A DNA stretch of 64,000 nucleotides from Mucilaginibacter rivuli (GTDB lineage Bacteria; Bacteroidota; Bacteroidia; Sphingobacteriales; Sphingobacteriaceae), in NCBI RefSeq assembly GCF_019391655.1, contig NZ_JAHXPQ010000004.1, forward strand, positions 62,001 through 126,000, given 5' to 3'. The stretch's first letter is position 1; every line of letters starts with the position of its first letter. The translations under genes and the position numbers were made by a program. Below the pieces are notes generated by a model. That model was not told the DNA's origin. It saw only the letters and a list, made by a program, of their open reading frames with translations, and did no database searches. Of this stretch, positions 56,201 to 63,996 are shown one piece after another.

Positions 56201-57086
56201 TGAAAGTATGACGCCTTATCAATATGGCATGAATAACCCCTTACGTTACAACGACCCCTTGGGCGATATGACCTATGACGAGCTTGTAGATTTTGCGGGC
56301 TCGCATACCAATAATTTTCAGTTAGGAACATGGACCCGTGGTGACGGCTTTACACCAAGTTCTGATGAGCATTTAAAGTTTGACAGTGGAGGACTATGGG
56401 GCAGTGGTGTCGATTTGGGAAGCGGTCAAGACATATATTTAGGTTTAAATGGGAAAGTGATGTTTACTGTGATGAACAACACTAATGAAATTAATACATA
56501 CGCTTTACGTCCTGCCGATCCTGATGGTACGGTAAGAAAAAAAGAACTCATTGCAACTTATACAATTCCTAATACAGAAAGGAATGATGATAACTCTGCT
56601 GAGCCATATAATCCATACTCGGATCCATATCATGCCCCTGGTACTTGGAGTGAGATTTGGAATAGCGATATAATGAGAACAATTATACCAGATATGATAA
56701 GTGTAAACGTTAGTGTCGGGTTCGTTTTTTTTGGTGGAGGTGCTGGTATTTCCCACGGAGCACACTTAGTTACACGTGGTCCTGATGCAGGCTTATATAA
56801 CTCATATACAACATCAATAAAGACGGGGGTTTTATATGTTGATCTGTCTGGAGGTGTTTCCTTAAGTAGATACAATGGTCCAGTAGCCGATATTAGATAT
56901 GCGGATTATCTCGGTGATGGTAAAGAATCGGGGGGGAAATTTTTGTATGGGTACTCCGGCTCCATATCACATACAGGCTGGACCCCTACTTGGATCACTG
57001 GTTCCTATAGTGTAGGTTTGGCTATCGGAAGTTTTGCTGGCACGTCTTATACATATCCAATCAGCGGGCAAAAATTCAATCAATAG
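53247..57086 (+). CDS. RHS-repeat protein with variable C-terminal tip
   Basis: From the ATG at 53247 the product is 1279 residues with a signal peptide (MLNRIKLFAIVMFTIIFEARS). A DUF6443-like start (KIYIDGLGRQVQAI) leads into YD repeats (YDNLGRVVEKVTPG, YDNLDRLKNAIYAD, YDDNGNLTNDY) and the RHS core ending YYPFGM, FYRNYDAALGRWIGVDP, YGMNNPLRYNDPLGD near residue 1007. The last ~270 residues are unrelated to the core, Gly/Ser/Tyr-rich and beta-like, as expected for a polymorphic tip; no nuclease or known toxin motif is seen. A TTG at 53214 is a poorer start. The TAG stop is 2 bases before the next gene. Confidence 0.88.
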   Translation: MLNRIKLFAIVMFTIIFEARSQDINSTYPVVLPQLNGNSFRVYNGYSVNITSSQSVTLLPGVQLDFGSNVSISIANPPGTIGTPMLRSYVQTDVVKVAGITTDSQLSGLTPAQKQTSKIYIDGLGRQVQAISVNSSPLLHDIVQNTKYDDLGRQAINYLPYTANDGSGAFRLNATSEQAAFYNNGTSDKVADDQSPFAQQVFENSPLQRILQTGSVGAAYQPGQHYKSINYRSNTTGDNVICWSDAGANTGTYNANKLNVQEVTDEQGRKIIVFANLSGQTVLKRQLANEIINGTNQAYFDTYYIYNRAGSLSYVIPPKAFSAMVTANDYDLTQPGVAKLLFKYSYDNLGRVVEKVTPGNITVNIVYDPLNRPLLIQDANLRAQHKWNYIKYDAKGRAISQGIYTDATTYTTPAAMQQYVSGLDYTTLYYEERVSGASATGYYTNNLFPSNNLDELSYVYYDDYDIDNDGNPDFAYNPLGSETATLFNVRGMLTATRTKTIGQGFGTPLWLTKAIFYNDNGVAIQTQNNNQLNASINDVKTIVVDFTGKPQLTKVVKVVPSGTTTVVSTHTYDHADRLLSIDQSYNSSSSVTRIAGYTYNELGQMVDKKLHSTDAGATYLQSLDYRYNIQGRLVSINNSTLTNDGVKNDESNDVFGMEILYNQIDNSLGNTAYFNGNVSAVKWIEKDNNGIVGKERSYKYEYDNLDRLKNAIYADRVVNTTWSNLGGFDEKNIKYDQNGNILTLQRNAIVAGSITAIDDLNYTYNGNQLDNVIDGSGGNYTALGFKNVTNSTQAYTYDDNGNLTNDYKKGLTLTYNSLNRTDKITINTSTGRYITYTYDATAVLLRKQVFDSGTLQKTTDYIDGFVYENSSLVTFSIPEGRVRNSSGTLKPEYVITDNMGNARVSFEEQSGVAVVRQENSYYPFGMVMNGSNTATPSQPNKNLYNGGSEWQNDFADMPDYSQTFYRNYDAALGRWIGVDPKAELYESMTPYQYGMNNPLRYNDPLGDMTYDELVDFAGSHTNNFQLGTWTRGDGFTPSSDEHLKFDSGGLWGSGVDLGSGQDIYLGLNGKVMFTVMNNTNEINTYALRPADPDGTVRKKELIATYTIPNTERNDDNSAEPYNPYSDPYHAPGTWSEIWNSDIMRTIIPDMISVNVSVGFVFFGGGAGISHGAHLVTRGPDAGLYNSYTTSIKTGVLYVDLSGGVSLSRYNGPVADIRYADYLGDGKESGGKFLYGYSGSISHTGWTPTWITGSYSVGLAIGSFAGTSYTYPISGQKFNQ

Positions 57087-57088
57087 TT

Positions 57089-57403
57089 ATGAAAAAAACA
57101 ATTATCATATTAGGTTTATTAGGAATTTTAGTTTATGTCATAGTTTCGGGAAATCGTTTTCGTCATAATGATATTTATTTACTTTCTTTAAATGGAAAGG
57201 TTGAAAATATTCGAGTGGATATAAAAGAAAGAATGTACATCACCGTATCGAATAAAGAACATGATTTAGCACATTATTGGCCCGAATTGCAAAAAAAAAT
57301 AAGAGTTGGCGATTCTGTTTATAAAGATTCCAAGGATTATGACATTGTTTTAATTAAAGCCAATGACAATAAAAGAGTAATCTGCAAACTTAGAGAAAAG
57401 TAA
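57089..57403 (+). CDS. Membrane-anchored small protein, candidate immunity protein
   Basis: The 104-residue protein has one N-terminal hydrophobic segment (IIILGLLGILVYVIVSG) acting as anchor and a Lys/Asp-rich soluble domain. It starts 2 bases after the RHS stop, the usual position for an immunity gene of a polymorphic toxin. No family is recognised. The anchor would place it in the periplasm, where it could meet a tip acting there. Function is inferred from position only. Confidence 0.6.
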   Translation: MKKTIIILGLLGILVYVIVSGNRFRHNDIYLLSLNGKVENIRVDIKERMYITVSNKEHDLAHYWPELQKKIRVGDSVYKDSKDYDIVLIKANDNKRVICKLREK

Positions 57404-57516
57404 ATTATGTAATAGTCATAACATTTACAGGAATTTACACCCCTCTATATAGTTCTTACTTATTCCTCTTTTGCATTAGGGTTTAACGTGTTATATCAAC
57501 TAATTCATATTGGTAA

Positions 57517-57684
57517 GGCCTGTTATTATTAGCAAATAACTTGCCACGGAAAAATGTAAATGTTGCAGTATTTCTCGAATTGTACCGCGATGGAGCCAAC
57601 CTGTTGTATAGAGAAAGCATGCGGCTATGTAGTATGTTAGCTTATCGTGAATGCTTCAAGCAACAAACTTTTGAAAATAATTAA
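57517..57684 (+). pseudogene. Possible coding remnant
   Basis: Inside the 360-base gap 57404-57766 an open frame without a usual start reads, from about 57547, PRKNVNVAVFLELYRDGANL followed by LYRESMRLCSMLAYRECF and a stop at 57682. The composition is protein-like and unlike random frames around it, so it may be the 3' end of a lost gene. I do not recognise the family. Confidence 0.35.
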
Positions 57685-57766
57685 AAATGCAGTAATACGT
57701 AACAAATAAAAAGATTAATTAATTCCGAGTAAAATTTTATTGATTATTTCATAATTTTAAACCAGT

Positions 57767-58720
57767 ATGAAAATGAAAAACATATACTGGTTTATAGTAT
57801 TTATAGGTGTTTTAGCTGTTAGCGCTTGCAGCGATCTCATAGAGAAGTCAATAAGTGGCAGCCAAGTGATTTTACAGACCCCCGGCAATAACTATCAAAG
57901 CAGCAGCTATACCCTCAACTTCTGGTGGGACAAGGTAGATAACGCTTTGGATTACCACTTGCAGATTGTCACCCCAAAATTTGATTCCGTCGCTAATCTG
58001 GTATTGGATACTGTTGTTAAAAGGAATACCTATACGTTTACGTTACCGCCGGGCAAATACCAATGGCGGGTACGTGCTGAGAATGGCAGCAGCGCAACAC
58101 CTTATTCAACTGTTTATAGTTTTACGGTATTGTATTCATCTATAAAACAACAAATTACGCAACTGGTTTCACCATCCAACAATACATTTACCAATCAAAA
58201 CCCTTATACGTTTCAATGGCAAAGCATGTATGGCGCTACAAAATACCGTTTACAAGTTGATACCAATAATTTTGTGAATGAGGCTAATGTGATCTATAAC
58301 CAAGTAATTCCGGGCTTACAGGCAAATTACGCTTTCCCGAAAGACCAAACATACCAGTGGCGCGTAAGGGCAGAGAATGATACGGCGCAAGCAAAATGGT
58401 CAACTGTTAATATCATTACTTACAATCATACGCCGCCGGGTATAGTTACCTTAGTCGCACCGAGCAATCGCCAAACAACAGCTTTACCAGTAGTTTTACA
58501 ATGGAACGCGGTAGCCAAAGCAACTAAATACAAACTCTATGTATTAAAAAGTGATTCCACCACATTGTACAATTCAAGTTTTCCTGCACCAGTGACAAGC
58601 ACTACTTATAATTTCAACCTCGGTAAAAGCGGTGATCATTTTTATTGGAAAGTGAGCGCGGTAGATGCCGCTGGCAACGAAGGAACAGCCAGCGTGATGC
58701 GTAATTTCTTTGTTCAATAA
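57767..58720 (+). CDS. Lipoprotein with fibronectin-III-like repeats
   Basis: The 317-residue protein has a lipoprotein signal (LAVSACSD, lipobox SAC). Three repeats of about 95 residues follow, each with a YQWRVRAEN-type strand (near 103 and 205; FYWKVSAVD near 295) and a PxNN start, resembling fibronectin type III-like or SusE-like domains. It is probably an outer-membrane lipoprotein that binds a partner or glycan. It is the first gene of the cluster that carries the secretion genes, 11 bases before the GspC-like gene. Confidence 0.8.
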   Translation: MKMKNIYWFIVFIGVLAVSACSDLIEKSISGSQVILQTPGNNYQSSSYTLNFWWDKVDNALDYHLQIVTPKFDSVANLVLDTVVKRNTYTFTLPPGKYQWRVRAENGSSATPYSTVYSFTVLYSSIKQQITQLVSPSNNTFTNQNPYTFQWQSMYGATKYRLQVDTNNFVNEANVIYNQVIPGLQANYAFPKDQTYQWRVRAENDTAQAKWSTVNIITYNHTPPGIVTLVAPSNRQTTALPVVLQWNAVAKATKYKLYVLKSDSTTLYNSSFPAPVTSTTYNFNLGKSGDHFYWKVSAVDAAGNEGTASVMRNFFVQ

Positions 58721-58731
58721 GCAAACGGAAC

Positions 58732-59238
58732 ATGAAGAACAAAAAGGTAACATACTTTTTAGGCCTGTTGGTTGTTGCCGTTTGGGGAATGATCATTTAT
58801 CGGGTTTTCCAGGCGGTTAGTGCCGAGGACAATCATGATTTTCAGCCCCGACTTGTTGAAAAAAAGGAAGAATACAACGATTATGAAGTACCCAAAGACA
58901 CCACGAAGCTGTTACTCAATTATCGCGACCCGTTTTCAGAAGGGAAACAAAAAGACACTGTTGAGATACCAATCAACAAACTGGTGCATTCAACTGCCCC
59001 CCATCCCATCACTCAGAAACCTGCTTTAAATTGGGGGTTTATTAGATATTCCGGGTTTGTTTATAACCCGGGTTCAAAAAGGATCATCGCTATTGTAAGT
59101 ATCAATGGCAAGCAGCAAATGCTTTCCGAAGGTGAAACTGCCGATCAGGTAAAACTCATCAAAAACATGAAAGACTCCATCAAGGTTTTATACCAGGGAA
59201 ATACTAAATTTATCACTATGAACACCAAGGGCCAATGA
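58732..59238 (+). CDS. GspC/PilP-like inner-membrane protein
   Basis: The 168-residue protein has one N-terminal helix (VTYFLGLLVVAVWGMIIYRVF), a charged linker with YRDPF near 62, and a beta-rich C-terminal domain reading IRYSGFVYNPGSKRIIAIV, LSEGETADQVKLI, and VLYQGNTKFI. This order (helix, RDPF, then an HR-like domain with 'no-G-x-L' turns) is that of GspC and PilP, which link the inner-membrane platform to the secretin. It overlaps the next gene by 4 bases. The identification is by architecture, without sequence search. Confidence 0.65.
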   Translation: MKNKKVTYFLGLLVVAVWGMIIYRVFQAVSAEDNHDFQPRLVEKKEEYNDYEVPKDTTKLLLNYRDPFSEGKQKDTVEIPINKLVHSTAPHPITQKPALNWGFIRYSGFVYNPGSKRIIAIVSINGKQQMLSEGETADQVKLIKNMKDSIKVLYQGNTKFITMNTKGQ

Positions 59239-59768
59239 AGAGATTGATCGTTATATTTTTTAGTCTTTTTTCCGTTGCGGGTTTTGCACAGCAAACCCCT
59301 AACTTGGGGATATACAAGGTTCATTTGAATACGCCTGATAAAAGTATCATTGCAGAGATCAATCCCGTTGGAACTGCACCTACGCCTCGGACAGATAAGA
59401 TATATTATTGGTTCAGTTCCAACAGCATCAAACAAACACAGGGGAGCTTCAGCGGGCATTTGCTTAATGGCCCTTACAAAGAATTTTACCTGAACAAAAA
59501 TTTGAAAGAGGAGGGCCTATTTAAAAAAGGTTTAAAGACTGGGCTTTGGAAGAACTGGAGTTTAGATGGTGTTTTGCTGCAACAGGTAAATTGGGAAAAT
59601 GGTGTAAAAAGTGGGCCGTTTGTGTTGTATGATGAAAAAGGAAACCTAAAGCAAAAGGGCGATTACAAGAACAACGTGATAGCGCCTGAAACGAAACACA
59701 AGAGTTTTTGGAACAAGATCAATATCTTTAAAAAGAAAGACAAGGCCGATACCACTGATGTCAATTAA
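59235..59768 (+). CDS. Secreted MORN-repeat protein
   Basis: The 177-residue protein has a signal peptide (MKRLIVIFFSLFSVAGFA) and three to four MORN/YwqK-like repeats of about 22 residues (GPYKEFYLNKNLKEEGLF, GLWKNWSLDGVLLQQVNW, GPFVLYDEKGNLKQKGDY) between about 75 and 155, then a basic tail. Such repeats form beta-hairpin stacks; function in this context is unknown. It lies inside the secretion cluster, overlapping its upstream gene. Confidence 0.82.
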   Translation: MKRLIVIFFSLFSVAGFAQQTPNLGIYKVHLNTPDKSIIAEINPVGTAPTPRTDKIYYWFSSNSIKQTQGSFSGHLLNGPYKEFYLNKNLKEEGLFKKGLKTGLWKNWSLDGVLLQQVNWENGVKSGPFVLYDEKGNLKQKGDYKNNVIAPETKHKSFWNKINIFKKKDKADTTDVN

Positions 59769-59776
59769 CAAGGTTT

Positions 59777-61033
59777 ATGGTTAAAGCATCAGCGCTATAT
59801 ATCGTCATCGTGATTGCCCTGATGATCGGGGTAATCTGTTCCGCGCTAATATTTACCGCCTATTACTACAAATTGCAATACCAGCGAAAGTTTAGGTATG
59901 ACCGGCTGCAAACTAATCTAAACTCCGCAACCCATATCCTGCTGGGAAGCGATGCTGCTATTTACAACAGTGAAAAAAAAATCGATTTGTATCAGGATCA
60001 GGAAGACTCGGTAAGCCTTAAAACGATTCCGTGGGGCATGTACACTATCGGCATTTGTAAATCTTTCAAACAAAATGATACACTATATAAAGCATTTTCC
60101 ATTGCCAACACAATAGATTCAATGAAGTGGGCAGCACTGTATATCATCGATGAAGACCGGCCACTATCCGTTAGTGGAAATACACAAATAAGAGGCACCG
60201 CCTATGTTCCTAAAGCCGGAATTAAAGAGGCGTATGTAGATGGTAAAGCCTATCAGGGGGATAAACGTTTGGTGATAGGGCAAAAACGCAATAGTGAAAA
60301 AACATTACCTAAGTTTCAAATTGAAAAATTGGCCTATCTGAACCAGTTTAAAACACCCTTTACTGATACCGTCTTACCAAAAACAGACTCGCTAAATCTA
60401 TCCTATTTCTCTCCTTGCAGAGTCTTTAATTTTAAGAGGAAAGTGATGGAGGTCTCCAATATTAAACTAAGCGGCAATGTTGTTTTATATTCGGACACGG
60501 CTATCACTATTGACAACACCTGCACATTAAAAAACGTTATTGTTTACGCTAAGTCTATACATATCAATGAAGGCTTTAACGGTACATGCCAGTTATTCGC
60601 GACAGATTCCATTACGGTAGATAAGAACTGCAACCTGAATTATCCTTCTTGCTTAGGAATATTGCGATATCAAAATGATAAACGCACCCAAGGCAAAATC
60701 ACCGCAGGCGAAAACTGTACCATAACAGGCTCTATATTTACCTACGAAAAGGAAAAAAGCACTTTGCAAACTTTGATCGATATCGGTAAGGGCGTAAAAA
60801 TATACGGACAGATCTATGCGCAGGGACTGGTAAGGTTTAACAAAGGAGGAGATATTAAAGGCAGTTTGTTTACCAACAGATTTCTTTATCAGTCAGCCTA
60901 TACCACGTATGAGAATTACCTGATCAATACCAGTTTGGATACCAAAGGCTTATCCCGATACTATTTAAGCAGCCCTCTTTTTCCGGTCGCAGCAAAAAAA
61001 CAAAAAGTTTTACAATGGCTGGAAGGAAACTGA
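59777..61033 (+). CDS. PilX/GspK-like membrane protein with bactofilin-like repeats
   Basis: The 418-residue protein has a single N-terminal helix (ALYIVIVIALMIGVICSALIF) followed by a short charged coil, as in minor pilins such as PilX and GspK, but it lacks the Glu5 of true prepilins. The C-terminal half has regular short beta repeats (NTQIRGTAYVPKAGI, IHINEGFNGTCQLFATDSITV, VKIYGQIYAQGLVRF) that suggest a beta-helix or bactofilin-like solenoid. It overlaps the first pseudopilin gene by 19 bases. Confidence 0.65.
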   Translation: MVKASALYIVIVIALMIGVICSALIFTAYYYKLQYQRKFRYDRLQTNLNSATHILLGSDAAIYNSEKKIDLYQDQEDSVSLKTIPWGMYTIGICKSFKQNDTLYKAFSIANTIDSMKWAALYIIDEDRPLSVSGNTQIRGTAYVPKAGIKEAYVDGKAYQGDKRLVIGQKRNSEKTLPKFQIEKLAYLNQFKTPFTDTVLPKTDSLNLSYFSPCRVFNFKRKVMEVSNIKLSGNVVLYSDTAITIDNTCTLKNVIVYAKSIHINEGFNGTCQLFATDSITVDKNCNLNYPSCLGILRYQNDKRTQGKITAGENCTITGSIFTYEKEKSTLQTLIDIGKGVKIYGQIYAQGLVRFNKGGDIKGSLFTNRFLYQSAYTTYENYLINTSLDTKGLSRYYLSSPLFPVAAKKQKVLQWLEGN

Positions 61034-61380
61034 AATTTAAGGCAAAGTTAAAGGCTTCCAGTATACTGGAGGTTGTGATCGCCATGGTGGTTATTGTAAC
61101 GGTATTTACCATTGCGATGATGATATTTACCAATGTGCAAAGGTCGTCACTATCCGTTAAGAAAATCAAGGCCCAAAGAGTGTTACAGGATGCTTTGCTT
61201 GTTGCCGAAAAAATGTCGGATATTTCAAAGCAGTCGTTTGTGATTGACGATGTGCGGGTAGATGAAGAGATTAGCGAGTACAATAATGTAACTAACTTGC
61301 ATTTAGTTACATTAATTGCGTACGATCAGAACCAAGAAAAAATAGCAGAAGTAAAGGAGGTGGTCAATGCCAACAAATAA
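61015..61380 (+). CDS. Pseudopilin (type II secretion/type IV pilus-like)
   Basis: The 121-residue protein starts with a basic leader and a hydrophobic helix, KLKASSILEVVIAMVVIVTVF, with Glu five residues into the helix, the hallmark of prepilins cut by prepilin peptidase. The C-terminal domain is short and charged. Length fits a minor pseudopilin (GspI- or GspH-like). It overlaps both neighbours, so the three pilin-like genes are translationally coupled. Confidence 0.78.
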   Translation: MAGRKLKFKAKLKASSILEVVIAMVVIVTVFTIAMMIFTNVQRSSLSVKKIKAQRVLQDALLVAEKMSDISKQSFVIDDVRVDEEISEYNNVTNLHLVTLIAYDQNQEKIAEVKEVVNANK

Positions 61381-61891
61381 ACACCGCGTTAAAGCTTTTA
61401 CCATTATGGAAGTCACTATATCCATGCTGATCGCGGCTATTGTTATCGGCATTACTTATACTTCGTATAACATCATCGGTAAATCATATCTTAGCTTTAA
61501 AACAAGAAACGACGACATCGCGGTTCTGAACAGAGTGGATGAATTACTTAAAAGGGATTTTGAACAAGCTAATATGATCGCTGATTCGGGTAATGGGTTA
61601 TTGATCAATAAAGATAATATGACAGATGTGCATTATGAATTTAATCGTGGAACAATCATTAGAAAGTCGGGGGTAATTGATACTTTTAAAGTAAGTATGA
61701 CTGATTTAAAAACTGCGTTTGAAGGTAACCTGAATAATAATCAAACTGAAGCAAACACAACCAGCGAATCGGCACGGATAGATGAATTGTCATTCACGAT
61801 CAATTTTAAGGATTTGAACATCCCATGCCATTACCAAAAGATGTATAGCTCCTTGAACCTGATACAAAGAAATCCGGATGCCGTCAATTGA
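61367..61891 (+). CDS. Pseudopilin (GspJ-like)
   Basis: The 174-residue protein begins with a basic leader and the prepilin motif VKAFTIMEVTISMLIAAIVI, again with Glu5. The globular part contains LLKRDFEQANMI and a beta-rich end, as in GspJ minor pseudopilins. It overlaps the next gene (GspF) by 14 bases. Confidence 0.78.
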   Translation: MPTNKHRVKAFTIMEVTISMLIAAIVIGITYTSYNIIGKSYLSFKTRNDDIAVLNRVDELLKRDFEQANMIADSGNGLLINKDNMTDVHYEFNRGTIIRKSGVIDTFKVSMTDLKTAFEGNLNNNQTEANTTSESARIDELSFTINFKDLNIPCHYQKMYSSLNLIQRNPDAVN

Positions 61892-63023
61892 TATTAGCAG
61901 GTACGAAAAAAAGAAGACTTCAAAAAAAATAGAAAAGTCTTCAAAGAGCAGTTTGGGCGAACTGTTAAATAAGGATATTTCATTTGGTAGTACCGAGTTG
62001 CCTGATAAAAAGAAAGAGTATCTGTACCTTGAACTAAGTTCTTTGTTAAAGGCAGGTATTGACCTGAAAAGTAGTTTTGAACTCATCACAGCCGACCAGC
62101 AAAAAGAGAAAGACAAAGAGTTATTTGCTGGTATTCAAAAGGCCGTGCTCGCAGGTTCTACATTTTCACAGGCTTTAAAGGATACACAAAAGTTTTCTTT
62201 ATATGAAGTTTACAGTTTACAGATAGGTGAAGAAACGGGGAAGCTGATCGAAGTATTGAGCGATTTGGCCAAGTATTATCAAAGCAAGATCAAACAGAGG
62301 CGCAAGATCGTGGGCGCGTTAACCTACCCGATTATCGTATTATCCACTTCGCTGGGGGCAGTATTCTTTATGCTCAAATTTGTAGTACCAATGTTTGGCG
62401 ATGTGTTCAAAAGATTTGGGGGAAAACTACCCTGGATCACGGAGAAGATCATTGGCATTTCGCAAGCTTTGCAGGATAATTTTGTAATAGGACTGTTGTT
62501 AATCTTGTCTGTTGCCGTATTTATATTTAGCTCTCGGAAGACAGAACAGTTCCGGAAAATATTCTCATTGTCAGTATTAAAAATACCCGTAATAGGGAAC
62601 CTCGTACAAAAAATATACCTGGCACGCTTTTGCAATTCCATGCGCTTGTTGATCAATGCCAAGTTACCTTTGTTACGCGCCATCGCTTTGATCCGGCAAA
62701 TGATCCGGTATTATCCTATAGATTCCTCATTAGCCACAATTGAATCGGATATAATGAATGGTAAATCATTGCATCAAAGTCTGCAGCAGTTTAGCGTCTA
62801 CCCGGCTAAAATGGTTCAATTAGTTAAAGTCGGAGAGGAAACAAATCAGTTGGATTATTTCTTCGGTATCATATCAGAGCAGTATGTCGAAGAGGTTGAA
62901 TACAAAACCACCACACTAAGCAGTGCGATGGAGCCGCTTATTATTATATTTTTGGGGTTAATAGTCGGCGTTATTTTAGTTTCGATGTATCTTCCATTGT
63001 TTCAAATGAGCAATAGTTTTTGA
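61878..63023 (+). CDS. Type II secretion/pilus inner-membrane platform protein GspF/PilC
   Basis: The 381-residue protein has two T2SSF domains (about 50-165 and 250-365), each with a helical bundle and the E-x-T/G pattern (QIGEETGKLIEVL, VKVGEETNQLDYFF), and three membrane helices near 155, 210 and 355. YLELSSLLKAGIDLKSSFELI is the characteristic first-domain start. GspF/PilC interacts with the secretion ATPase. No gspE, gspD or gspG gene is in the window, so the machinery must be completed elsewhere. Confidence 0.9.
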   Translation: MPSIDISRYEKKKTSKKIEKSSKSSLGELLNKDISFGSTELPDKKKEYLYLELSSLLKAGIDLKSSFELITADQQKEKDKELFAGIQKAVLAGSTFSQALKDTQKFSLYEVYSLQIGEETGKLIEVLSDLAKYYQSKIKQRRKIVGALTYPIIVLSTSLGAVFFMLKFVVPMFGDVFKRFGGKLPWITEKIIGISQALQDNFVIGLLLILSVAVFIFSSRKTEQFRKIFSLSVLKIPVIGNLVQKIYLARFCNSMRLLINAKLPLLRAIALIRQMIRYYPIDSSLATIESDIMNGKSLHQSLQQFSVYPAKMVQLVKVGEETNQLDYFFGIISEQYVEEVEYKTTTLSSAMEPLIIIFLGLIVGVILVSMYLPLFQMSNSF

Positions 63024-63168
63024 TACCGAATAAAATTAAATTGGACATATTTTCAGAAAATATTGTTTCTTTGAATACTGCTGTTTCATAAAGGAAATAA
63101 TTGTATATAAAAAATTCTCCTGTCACTGAAAGTTGGTATGGGAATGAAAAATATTTTATAAATCAATA

Positions 63169-63996
63169 ATGAAAAAGATCATAATTATCATTTTGCTATG
63201 CGCTGTTACAGCAAGCTTGAAAGCTCAATACGGTACTGAGGTTATTGCTACCCCCTCCGCGCCGGTATATGTTTACTTAGGCAGTCTGCCTGTAACAAAT
63301 GCGAACAACCTTCACAAGTTAAAGGTTGATATTTTGGGTGGGGCGTGGGAATCCTATGCAACAGGTGAAACCACTTTTTATATCTCTAATCGCAATAGCC
63401 TTAAAATAGACCAGGTGACTTTAGGAAGTACAAACGGGGGCAATTATACACTGCATGGTTATACTAATTCAACAGGTGGTATCGATTTTTATTTATTAAC
63501 ATACTACTACACCGCCATCGCTGTTAAATCGTGCATGGTTGGTGGTAATCCTACACAATTAATTACTAATACTACCTCAACAAGCGCGCCAACAGGTGTT
63601 ACAGAAATTACTCCTTTAACCATCAACCCGGTATTGATTACGGATGATCAAGGTAATATTGGTATAAATACCAACATTCCCAATCAGGCTTATAAGTTGT
63701 CGGTTAACGGGTCAATCAGGTCAAAAGAAATTAAAGTTGAAACCGGATGGGCTGATTATGTATTTGATAAAGACTATAAGCTAAGGCCTTTAAAAAATGT
63801 GGCACAATATATTGATAAAAACAAACACCTGCCCGAAGTACCCTCGGCGGCGGAAGTAAGACAGAACGGGATTAATGTTGGCGAAACAGAAGCGCTATTA
63901 TTAAAGAAAATTGAGGAATTGACGTTGTACCTGATCGAGCAACAAAAGATCAATCAATCACTTCAACGGCAAATCAACGAGCTAAAGAAAAACTAA
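63169..63996 (+). CDS. Secreted fibre-like protein with S74/tail-fibre-type C-terminus
   Basis: The 275-residue protein has a signal peptide (MKKIIIIILLCAVTASLKA), a beta-rich body and the same C-terminal module as the protein at 48205: WADYVFDKDYKLRPLKNV, HLPEVPSAAEV and IEELTLYLIEQQK followed by a short coiled coil. It ends 4 bases before the window edge. The 145-base gap before it shows nothing recognisable. It may be the structural partner or cargo of the secretion cluster. Confidence 0.8.
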   Translation: MKKIIIIILLCAVTASLKAQYGTEVIATPSAPVYVYLGSLPVTNANNLHKLKVDILGGAWESYATGETTFYISNRNSLKIDQVTLGSTNGGNYTLHGYTNSTGGIDFYLLTYYYTAIAVKSCMVGGNPTQLITNTTSTSAPTGVTEITPLTINPVLITDDQGNIGINTNIPNQAYKLSVNGSIRSKEIKVETGWADYVFDKDYKLRPLKNVAQYIDKNKHLPEVPSAAEVRQNGINVGETEALLLKKIEELTLYLIEQQKINQSLQRQINELKKN

